NCBI GenBank assembly: GCA_030770545.1
Contig: CM061105.1
Coordinates: 5,191,001-5,255,000 of the forward strand
Reading direction: 5' to 3'
DNA length: 64,000 nt
DNA from: Macropodus opercularis
Lineage: Eukaryota > Chordata > Actinopteri > Anabantiformes > Osphronemidae
Below the pieces are notes generated by a model that worked only from the letters and a program-made list of their open reading frames with translations, was not told where the DNA came from and did not search any database. Shown one piece after another: positions 55,401-64,000 of the stretch. The translations under genes were made by a program, and so were the position numbers. Numbering within the stretch: position 1 is the stretch's first letter; the number at the start of each line of letters is the position of its first letter.

Positions 55401-58400
55401 TGCTGGGACAGCAGCTTCCTTCTCTTCTTCTCTATGGGATTCCACCACAACTGCTTTCTCTTTCAGTCCTACACGAGATGATGCACAAGTTGTTGGCAGG
55501 TAACGTGCATGTGACAAACGCAGACATAGCGGACTGTATGTACGTATACGGAGGCCTAGATTGAGCACGTATGGATATAAATAAACCCATAGTTTGGTGA
55601 CAGGTCATGCTTATGTGTATTTTTATTGTAGACGCACAGTGGGTGTGTATGCAACATAAAACCAAACACATTCTTATAGCGTCTATAGCTGTTAGCAGCT
55701 AGTCTCGTTTACTGTAGGAATCAGAAGGCTGCCAACAAGCAGAGACATTAAAGCATCCTGAAGCATCTGTACAATACGAAGTACCTCAGACACATCTCGA
55801 GAGAAAATATGAAGACATACCCAGAGTCTAGTTCACAGAATGATTCTACATTAAATCACCTCATATTTCATTTGTAGGAGTGTATTTTATTTAAATATTG
55901 CTGTAGAGTGTAGGTTTAAATATGTATGGACAGGTCTACAATGGATGAATTATAAAATGTCACAAACACAGCCACACTCATTCAGGTGCGACCTCTGACC
56001 TGAGACAAAGAAATTTGATCCCAAGACTTTATTGACAAAACATCTATACTAGTGCCACATATACTACCAAAATCCAAGCATAAGCTCCAACTAACACTGA
56101 AGAAAGAAGAATGAGAAGAAAGGGCACGATGGGCTTTGCAAATGTAGCCAGCTCCCTTTACATTTTGCTCAAAGTAACAAGGCATCGTGTTAAACTTACC
56201 AAGTCTTATGACAGAGTAGCTGAAAAATATCATATGCTTGTCTTCACGCACCATAACTCATTGTGGAGAAAGAAAAGTATCTGGATTTAAACTGATACTG
56301 TAATATATTAAATTAATTTCTATTAAGAAAATAGTTTTGGCAGAACTTTTGTCACTCTGACAAATAAAATACTTGCAAACGTTGTTTGGACTTTAATACC
56401 AGTTATGAAACTATGATGGTAAAGTACTTTTACCCAGTAATGAATTGACTTGTACCCAGAGGTTTCCAACTGGCTTCCTAGCAGAGGATTTACGACTTTT
56501 CAACTTACAACTAACTCAATCTCTAGATTTCTCCATCAGCTTCCTCAGCTTTGCTTTTCTTCATTTTGTCCTTGACCGATTGCTTTCCTTTTCCCTTGTT
56601 CTCGCCTCCTCTCCTTTCAACTTCTTCGGAGACTTCTCTTTCTCCCCTCTCTTATATTTCTTTGCTCCTTGCTCTGGACCCTTGCTCTCCTCATCGGCTT
56701 GCTTTGCCTTTGGCCTCTGTTGTTTCTCTAGAGCCTTCTTCGTCTCTTCTTTCTCCATCGTCTCCTCTTCCTCCCTCAGCCTAGCAGCCACTCTCTCTTT
56801 CACTCTGGCTGTTATCTCCTTCCTCCCCAACTCCAGCTCCTTCTCCTGTTTGATCAGCAGTTCTCTGACTTCAGCCAGAGCCAGCTTGGCGAGCTTCTTG
56901 GCCTCCACACGTTCGTGAATGATGGCCAGCTGCTGCTTTAGAGCCTCCCGAAGCTTCCAGCCGACATCCCTTGTTGGAGTGGTTTCTGGGATGAATAATC
57001 AACCACACTGTTTGGTTTTAACTACTCAAAAAGAGCGGAGACCAAGACCATGCTGAAATTTAGCCTTATCAGACGTCACCACAAATCAAGCAGGTGTGTG
57101 TACAGACAAACTGGGAGCATATTTACCCACAACAACTCCATGTCCATGCCATACTCCTCCTTACTTTCCCTCCAAAAGTGTGTTTGACTTACGAAACACC
57201 GGTATCTTGTACCATTTACAAAGACACGGATTTACACGTTCTGAAAAACTAAAGCAAGCAAGAAGGGAGGAAGAGTGGGTCGATTTTGGACAGAGCCCTG
57301 ACCAGGGGAAGTAATGACCGTAGAACTGGCCTGAGAAATTTTCATCATGCAGTTACTAACTAAAATCTTTCTCCATTTCCACAAATTACCGCCGATAGGA
57401 ATTATATCCACAATGCAATGTGAGTAGTCGAAGCTTAATGTAGCAGCTCACACAAGCACAGGGTCATGCATGATGATACCTTTTTTAGCTCCTCTCTTGG
57501 CTGTATCTCTAGGCGTTTCATCTGATATTATAAAAGACAAGACAGCAGTTAAGTTACTAAGAGTCCAGTGTCTTTTCCATAGATGGAAGCAAGCAGTCAC
57601 TTTACTGTATTCATCGTTCCTACCATCCAATATCAGCAGCAAAAGCCAAATCCGCAACAAACCGATTATTACAATAAGACATGGAAAGTAAACGTGGTTA
57701 GGCAATCATGGTTTTTCCTTCTATGTCATTGAAATGGAATTATAAAGCTAAACGTATCTAAACAATTGAATTGAAACAAATACCTACATGTTTGAACATG
57801 TTTTCTACGGATTTGTGTGTAATTAGTGACTCAGCTACAAAATCCAATAAAGAAATTCCCAGTCAGTTCCAGTATTTAACCAGTCATACGCTGAATTGTT
57901 GGCGTTCACTCTGTATAGTTACTGCCTTCTTCAAATAATGTCAGAATGATGTGTTATAAACCACCATAGGTCAAAGATTGTGTGCACACAAAACCAGCTC
58001 GGCAAATTTTCAAAAATGCTTCAGTACGTCATTGTAGAAAGTCAGGATTACAGACTTGTGCACCTGCTGTAACTTGATGGTGAAGTTTGTGAAGTTACAA
58101 GCAACGCCTGGAGCCACTCCACTCCACCCCAGAGCAGGACTAGCCTGTTTTCAAATGACAAGTCATCTGCACATTCGTAACAGACCAATAACACTACAAA
58201 CCCGTTGACGCTGAAACACACCCTCCACAGCACGCAACACGCACAGTTGGCTTCAGCAACCACCTCCTATAGCAGCAAACTATAAATGCAAGCGTGATGA
58301 ATCAAACCAGTCACCTCTCATCACATACACTCGTCTCTCATCTTTAAAACAGCCACATTCCAGCTGTAAATAGACACTAAAATAAATGGCAGGTTACGGT

Positions 58401-60258
58401 GTTGAGCCTACAGATAATTACTTTACCTTTGATGCAAGACATTTGACTTTTTGTTTTTATTTAAATTAAATAAATACCCATTGCTGCTGCTGAGCTGTGT
58501 ATAACACACAAGACCCTCAAGGTTGATGAAGTCACGTGTCTTTGGCTTTGTGACTTTTGCATGTAGTTACGTTAATATTATAAAATGTTTAAAGCAATTA
58601 TTTGTCAGTAAAGCTCCACAGTCATCCAGGTAAAGGGGTGGGGCTGGGGGATTAGGGGGTCATGTTACAGAGAAGAAAGGACTAAATCAGGAATGACCAT
58701 GCTTGTCATGTTCCCTCTACGTAGAAGGTTTATAGGTCTATAGCTTCTAAACATGTCAGCTTCGACATCAAAGACAGGTGAGAGAAAGGAGCAACTAGAT
58801 TTATTTTCTTAAGAATCTGAATCGTACAGATGATCTAACTGAGATCCAAACACTAAAACAAGTCCATCTCCAGAATTGGTCTGGACATTTCATAACATTC
58901 AAACTGCATTGCATTGATCTTTTTTCTTATCCATACACACTGTATTGTTAATACCAGGCAAAAAGGTTCAAAACAAAACCATAATTATTAAATTTGAGCA
59001 TCTTAAAAAGTACAAAGGGTCTGTGTTAACCGCATGCAGCATTAAAACACGACAAAATGGCACAAAAGGAGAACTCAGCTGCTGTCCAAGTCGAGGTCAC
59101 GTCTGCATTTTGTGTTGACTGTCTGGCTGTTGCCAACATGTTTGTGCAGATGATTTCCATTAGATTCTAAGAAATAATTAAAAAGTAATTTTTAAAAAAA
59201 GTGGGTAAGAGCTTACAAAGCTGTTCCTGAGTATCATGTCTATAGATAAAGACACTGACATCATAGAAAACATCGACAGGGTTTCACTTTCTCAAGATTC
59301 TGATGATTCAAGAATGATGCTTGTTTGCCAACTTTGAAAGTATCTGGAAACTGTAGTAGGTGAACGTGGGGCCTAAAGGACTGGAAATATATGTATTTGG
59401 AAAAAACTTCTGGGTTACAAAAACCTGCAAAAGTAGAAGAAAAAATAGAGTAGGTCCACATTCTTGACATTGTGGCTTGAGCTCTTGAGGCCCTTTAGTT
59501 TTGTAAGTAAGTGCATTAAAAGGATAACCAGGCTGCAGTTGCACCAAGGCTACTGGTTATGGAGGCCAACTATGACTATCTTCTGCCCCTTATTTCCATC
59601 TTCTTTTGCGCCTCTTCTTCTGACCCCACCCTCTTCCTCATCTTCTTCATCTTCCTCCTGCACCTCCATGACTCCTGAGGCAATGTGCTCTTCCTCCTCA
59701 AGGGGCTCCAGGGGATTTATCAGGCCATAGAGGAAAGTGAAGAAACCGTTTAACCAGTCAGATCCAGCCTCGTCCACTTCTTCTAACCAATCCAGAACCT
59801 CGGATTCACCCTGATCATCCCCCTCACTGGTCAAGCCTATGCAAAGGAGGGGGTGGATGGGATCGGGGTATGGATGTATAAAGGAAAAATTCAGGAGCAA
59901 AACGTGTGGCAAGGAGGGAGGCGGGTCAGTGTGAAAAAACAAACAAATAAAGAAGCCAGATAAAGAAAAGATATAATCAAATGGAGGAAACGGATGACAT
60001 GAGAGTAAGGGAGGGAAGGAAACAAGAGGAAAAGGTAAGAGAAGTTTTAAGCGTAGGTTAGGTAGCGGAGGATCAACCCAGACTCTAACATAAGAAGTTG
60101 AATTTAGGCCGTGGACTCATAACCAACAAATTCACCTTGTGTCAGCTTGACCTGGGCAGTGATGCCCCATACGTGTTGCAGTCCTTGATTGTGATATCAT
60201 TAAGCCAGTGTTCTACAGATTTATCTACATAGGTAACAGCTTCAGTGGTTTTATGCGT

Positions 60259-60299
<41 letters not shown>

Positions 60300-63155
60300 A
60301 GAATTCCATGGACACATACACAATAATGTCTATTTAAGGTATTCAAGTAAACATGAACAATTAAATGTCATGATGGCCAGACTACAGATGGGAAAAAAAC
60401 AAAAACATAATTATCTCTCTAAATAATAAAAAATAAAGGTGAACTCAGGTCATAAAAAATTTAAACATGCAACATGCAGCAGTGTTCACAAGGGGGATAA
60501 CAACTGAGAACTCTCACTTATCCAACTACCAGCTGTCTTTTATTTGTGCAGCTTTATATACATAGATAATGATTCTCTTAAAACCTTGTTGATACCATAT
60601 TTAACATGAATTTAGCAGATCAAAAACATTTCTAAAAGATATCAAGTGTGGCTTGCAAGAAACCCGGTCTATCTGTCGATTTATTTCATTTTTGTGATAT
60701 TAATGACAATAAAGTTCTGTTCCTTTGTTTAAGTTCTCTGTGGTCAGTTATAGTCTTAATATGGAGCATCTACCTCCTTAAGCTGAGGCATTTTTAAAGC
60801 TTTGGTGATGTTTGACAAATTCAAACTGTAACGCCACTCAAAAAGACAAATGTGAGTTATTGTGGATTAGAAACAATTAATGATATTGAATGTTTATGGA
60901 ACTCAGTGTTCTTCCATTGTTTTCACTGATTACAAACCATCTTCAACAGTCAACTGTCATGCAAAAGAAACCCAGATGCCGTTTTAAAGTTGTAAAACGA
61001 AACACACATTAATCAGTGGCCTGCAGAAATTGTCAAACTGAAAATAAAGGAGCACCAACTCTGGGAAGCCATGACTGTGGGAAACCATATGTCTGTAAAT
61101 AAGCATGCGTCTTGTATAATGGAAGAAAGTATTTATAGAATGAATTTGTGCCTTTCTCTGCAGGACACTCAGACGCATTAGTTATAGGTTAGAGATTACA
61201 ACTTGCCTAGCAGAATTTTGGCGTCCTCAACATCAAAGTCGCCATCGCCATCTGTATCGTAGGCCACCAGTTTACCTGCAGCAGAGACAAATGCGTTTAA
61301 TCTTAAAGACACATTGTTCACAGCAGTTAAAGAATGAGTAATATTATATTATTATATTGACTTGTTTGGTGTCAATACAAACTCTGAGGGTTCGAGCCAT
61401 AAAAAGAGATACTGTTTGCAATGTTCTAGTTGTCTAAGCAATGCAGTAGATTATTCACATACTGTATATAACCTTAAAGCTACAATATGCAACCTTTTGA
61501 CATGCACTAGAACCCTGGACTTATCCAGAGGCTGTTCTTCCCTCACCCAAACGAAACAGGTTAGTTCCAGTGGGTGAGAACAGGTTTGACACAGATGGAG
61601 AAGTTCATATTGTGCCTTAGAATGCGTGAGAAGGCAACAATGTGCATTGTTCAAGCGAGAACATGGCTTGAGAAACAATCCAAGACGGGACTACCAGCTC
61701 TGCTACCCTCCACTATGCTCAATTACTGTCCAGTGCTTTGAGAGCACCTCTCCAAATTAAGATCCAGAACATTTACATTGTTAAAAAAGTTGCATAGTGT
61801 AGCTTTAAGTTACTATTTAAATAAATAATTGTCAGTTTAAATTAGTTTTATTTAGAGTAATGAAACACTTGGAAAAAAGGTAGTTCTTCCATAAAACTTC
61901 TAACAAACTGCAATTAGTATTATAAGACAAGCACAATTCATTTAAAGTTGAGTATAACAGAAATATGTCTTGTGGTTTTTACCTTGCAAGGCCTCAGACA
62001 GGTTAATTTGCAAGCCTTTAGCCTTGTCTGCATGCAAAGCACAAAACAAACACTTTGAGAAAAACCAGCAACGTTTAGAAATTCACACATTTATAAGTCG
62101 ATGAGATGTTAGTGTTCTAACAAAAGTAATTGCTACAATAGGATCAGTTCTGGACAGATGGCAGGATGTTTTTGTGGACGTATGATGACATCATTTAAGA
62201 TCAAAGACAGTCTTCTGTCTGGTTGTGTACTCACCAATGACTCCCTGATAGTCTACCAGGTCAAAGTAGACCATGGCTACAGATGTCCAGACACCTAGCA
62301 GGGCAAGGACGATGAACCAGGTGAAGAAGCTGCTGCTGCTGGACCCAGAATCTGCCTTCTTCCCATTTTTACTGGATGACTGGGATTTGGTATTATCTGC
62401 AACACAGAGACAATACATAATGTTGGATTCATATGCACTTCATTAGTTTCTCTGAAGGCTCTCTAGAAGTCACATGGAAACACCCCCCAAATCTGAGAAA
62501 ATCTGTTGGGAATCATGTCATTTCTGTACTTGTAGTAGTCAGTGGAAATAAAAAACATCCACATCCAAAGCCAAAGGGGGTGTTGTTGACATCCCACAAT
62601 GCATAGAGGGAGAAACAAAATGGTAGAGTGTGAATGAACAGGTGTTTGACCATTACATGGTGCTAGGAATATTCCCAGACACACAAAGAGCGGACTGTAA
62701 ATGTCAAGCTTTCCTTTTACCTGAGCAGTTTGCACGCATAAATATTTAATGTTGCTATGGAACACAAATCGCAGTCATCAAAACATCAAGCTTAGTATAC
62801 TTGGCATGGTAATGTAATCTAATTTCTGTAACCAAACACGTAAATAATATGCCATATCTAAATGATCCTAAGCTTTAAGAATGTTACACAACAACCCCTT
62901 GGTACACATTCCCATGAAAACAATCCGAGCACTAAAGAACACATGGGGCAAGACTAATGCACATGCATTTTACTCTCCAAGCAAGAAAACATTTCCACAG
63001 TGTGACCTCCAAACTGTTTTGTCCTTCTCAGCTCTCTAGTGGTTACCACTTGAACAGACACTTTCCTCACCTTGCAGTTCCTCAGCAACAACTGTAGGGA
63101 TAGCTGTGCCAACAGCAGGAGCGACGCTAGACTCCACCACTGCTGGATCACCCAT
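52406..63155 (-). CDS. asph: asph-type gene: junctate/junctin-like ER/SR membrane protein, catalytic part not seen
   Basis: This is the junctin/junctate/aspartyl-hydroxylase locus type, encoding single-pass ER/SR proteins in calcium handling. Acidic (junctate-like) form, 5' to 3': 63071-63155, 62235-62396, 61983-62027, 61207-61275, 55370-55468, 54336-54416, 54158-54237, 53948-54019, 52958-53834, 52532-52576, 52406-52450. The second exon holds the hallmark SFFTWFIVLALLGVWTSVAM membrane segment and YFDLVDY. The fourth holds an EF-hand-like DTDGDGDFDVEDAK. The fifth starts GLKEK, as in human ASPH. Nearly all junctions are phase 1, so exons can be skipped or swapped. Reading past 52406 gives a stop about 30 nt on (near 52373), a possible end. 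Human ASPH continues with TPR and dioxygenase exons, and none were recognised here. The first exon (MGDPAVVESS) is an alternative N-terminus unlike the human ones. Confidence 0.85.
52958..53834 (-). CDS. Very large Glu-rich exon of the asph-type gene
   Basis: The 877-bp exon runs from a phase-0 acceptor (TTTTGTTTAG) to a phase-1 donor (CCAG|GTGAGA). It encodes about 292 residues dominated by Glu, Ala, Thr and Pro (for example EEAEATEEAE). This is the position of the acidic luminal calcium-binding region of junctate/ASPH but much longer, because of an internal coding minisatellite. The opposite strand shows long Ser-rich and Phe-rich open frames, which are shadows of the repeat. Confidence 0.85.
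53085..53505 (-). repeat. 30-bp coding minisatellite
   Basis: About 13-14 imperfect tandem copies of a 30-bp unit, recognisable by CAGCTTCTTCCGTGG on the plus strand, encode a ten-residue Glu-rich unit such as EEAEPTEEAE. Copies differ mainly at the Pro/Ala/Met position and in local losses of 3-15 bp, always in frame. Confidence 0.85.
54500..54711. repeat. Intronic tandem duplication of about 101 bp
   Basis: Copy 1 (54500-54600) and copy 2 (54601-54711) both start ATGAAATTACACTATATAAC and end CTATAAAACAGAAA. They are nearly identical. Copy 2 has a 10-bp insertion (AAAGGGAATC). The repeat lies in an intron of the asph-type gene. Confidence 0.9.
56561..56985 (-). CDS. Junctin-like terminal exon (Lys/Glu-rich luminal tail)
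   Basis: The acceptor TCATCCCAG opens a phase-1 frame of 142 codons ending in TGA at 56561. It begins ETTPTRDVGWKLREALKQ, continues as a highly charged probable helix (LAKLALAEVRELLIKQEKEL), and ends in a basic KEKE-type tail (EKEKSPKKLKGEEARTREKE). Mammalian junctin likewise branches off the shared membrane exon into a Lys/Glu-rich luminal tail that binds calsequestrin and the ryanodine receptor. The exon is assigned by composition, phase and position, since the sequence itself is only loosely conserved. Confidence 0.7.
57480..57521 (-). CDS. Small basic cassette exon of the junctin-like isoform
   Basis: A 42-bp phase-1 exon reading DETPRDTAKRGAKK lies between an acceptor TATAATATCAG and a donor GTATCA on the minus strand. 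The basic composition and matching phase suit the luminal region of junctin, between the triadin-like exon and the terminal exon at 56561. It is supported by splice signals and frame only. Confidence 0.5.
59560..59836 (-). CDS. Triadin-like exon of the asph-type gene (cassette or alternative terminal exon)
   Basis: A minus-strand acceptor (TTTGCATAG) opens a phase-1 exon that continues the asph frame: GLTSEGDDQGESEVLDWLEE, then VDEAGSDWLNGFFTFLYGLI and an acidic stretch. The segment SDWLNGFFTFLYGLI followed by Glu/Asp runs resembles the juxtamembrane luminal part of triadin (TDWIYGFFSLLSDI, then acidic). A phase-1 donor GTGGGG gives a 207-bp exon (59630-59836). Without splicing the frame runs to a stop near 59550. 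Either use fits a junctin-like isoform. I know of no such exon in mammalian ASPH. Confidence 0.65.
60258..60297. repeat. (CA)n microsatellite in an asph intron
   Basis: An uninterrupted run of CA dinucleotides in the large intron between the EF-hand-like exon and the triadin-like exon. Confidence 0.95.
61207..61275 (-). other. asph EF-hand-like exon with GC donor
   Basis: The 69-bp exon encodes a D-x-D-G-D-x-D acidic loop. Its 3' end is CTAG|GCAAGT, a GC-AG type donor with an otherwise perfect consensus. In humans the same exon end is the branching point between junctin and junctate/hydroxylase isoforms. A GC donor is often associated with regulated splicing, though that role is inferred here. 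Confidence 0.8.
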
Positions 63156-64000
63156 CCTAATGCCCGGGCTTCTTAACTAAGCAAATAAAAGGTCGACTAG
63201 TCACAAATGCCTAACGCAGTCCGAGCGCAGCGGTCTTGTTCGTCTGTCCCTCCCCTCTTTCTCTTCTGACTGGCTTCCTTTTTGTTGCTCATCTGTCAGT
63301 CATCCTTTCTCATTGCCACTTTTTTTTCCCCCCTCTGAGCCCGATATGGTTGTGGAGGTCAAAAACAGCTATTTATAGTGCTGTTAGACCAGCTGGTCCT
63401 GACATACAGCAAGAGAGGGAACAACATAACTATCAACATCCCTGCCAGGCTGAAAGGCCACTGCGGGCTTTAAAAGGACCACCCCCACCGCTGCCAGATC
63501 TGGAGGATTGTAGGGTCAGATTTTATAAACTCTTCAGCACTGCGTCATCAACCCTGGAAATACGTACGTGGTTCAACCTTCGACTACTTCACGTTCACCA
63601 AAGTGATGAATGATGAAAAAAGAAAATTACATCATCGCCAACATTACCTTTCACTCGCGTGATTAAAAAGAGTAGGACACTCAGCGAGGAGGACTGAACT
63701 GCAGTTAGCAGGCTATAGGGAGCAATAATGGAAAAATTGCAGACAGACACACAACACAGCTTTGCTCCTAATCTAATCTCCTAAGGGTAGATTTAGACCC
63801 AAGCTTTAAAGCACAGCCTTATGGTGGCATAGACAATGTCCAGGCTGGTTTAAGACGGCTAAAAGAAAAAGTACTGCAACTTAAGTCAGTACTGAATTAC
63901 TACTGTACTGACTACTTATGGTAATTTCATTTATGACACAAAATACAGCTGAACTAAATCTACAGTTATTTACGTTCATAACTAGTAGACAGTCTATATG
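63156..64000. other. Upstream flank of the asph-type gene
   Basis: Sequence beyond the first coding exon holds the 5'UTR and probably the promoter or a 5' intron. I see no coding exon of a known family. If alternative first exons exist, as at mammalian ASPH, they could lie further right, outside the window. Confidence 0.4.

Overview
The window looks like nuclear DNA of a teleost fish with a compact genome. Genes are intron-rich, many introns are only about 80-150 bp, splice sites are GT-AG with a few special classes, and the proteins align with vertebrate families nearly end to end. Dinucleotide microsatellites and decayed fish LINE fragments lie between and inside the genes.

Layout. (1) 3.16-21.9 kb, minus strand: a complete voltage-gated sodium channel alpha subunit of the cardiac Nav1.5 type. 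It has 26 coding exons whose lengths sum to 5853 nt, an intact frame of 1950 codons plus stop. Its likely 5'UTR exon is near 25.5 kb. (2) 26.5-32.2 kb, plus strand, head to head with the channel: wdr48 (UAF1), 18 coding exons, 677 aa. (3) 34.4-37.1 kb, minus strand, tail to tail with wdr48: gorasp1 (GRASP65), 9 exons, 458 aa. (4) 38.0-41.2 kb, minus strand: csrnp1, 4 coding exons, 539 aa, with a probable noncoding first exon near 42.9 kb. (5) 43.5-44.8 kb: a dead RTE-type LINE copy. (6) 44.8-52.4 kb: a stretch with no recognisable gene, which contains a divergent pair of CTCF-like motifs at 49.0 kb. (7) 52.4-63.2 kb, minus strand: an asph-type gene (junctin/junctate/aspartyl-hydroxylase locus). 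It has a single-pass membrane exon, an acidic EF-hand-like exon, a very large Glu-rich exon, a basic junctin-like terminal exon and an exon resembling the triadin luminal segment. No hydroxylase catalytic exons were seen.

The order SCN-WDR48-GORASP1-CSRNP1 matches human 3p22, with one channel in place of the mammalian SCN5A-SCN10A-SCN11A cluster. The asph-type gene beside csrnp1 is not part of the human order (human ASPH is on chromosome 8). Functionally the window joins a cardiac action-potential channel with a junctional sarcoplasmic-reticulum gene, separated by housekeeping genes for USP activation, Golgi stacking and transcription.

The main observations for a second look are: a triadin-like exon inside an asph/junctin gene whose exons are almost all phase 1; the apparent absence of the catalytic half of asph; two AT-AC introns of different classes in the sodium channel; unusual residues in the outer pore; paired CTCF-like motifs at the csrnp1/asph boundary; and a coding minisatellite. 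Coordinates were read by hand, and single-base errors are possible at a few exon edges.
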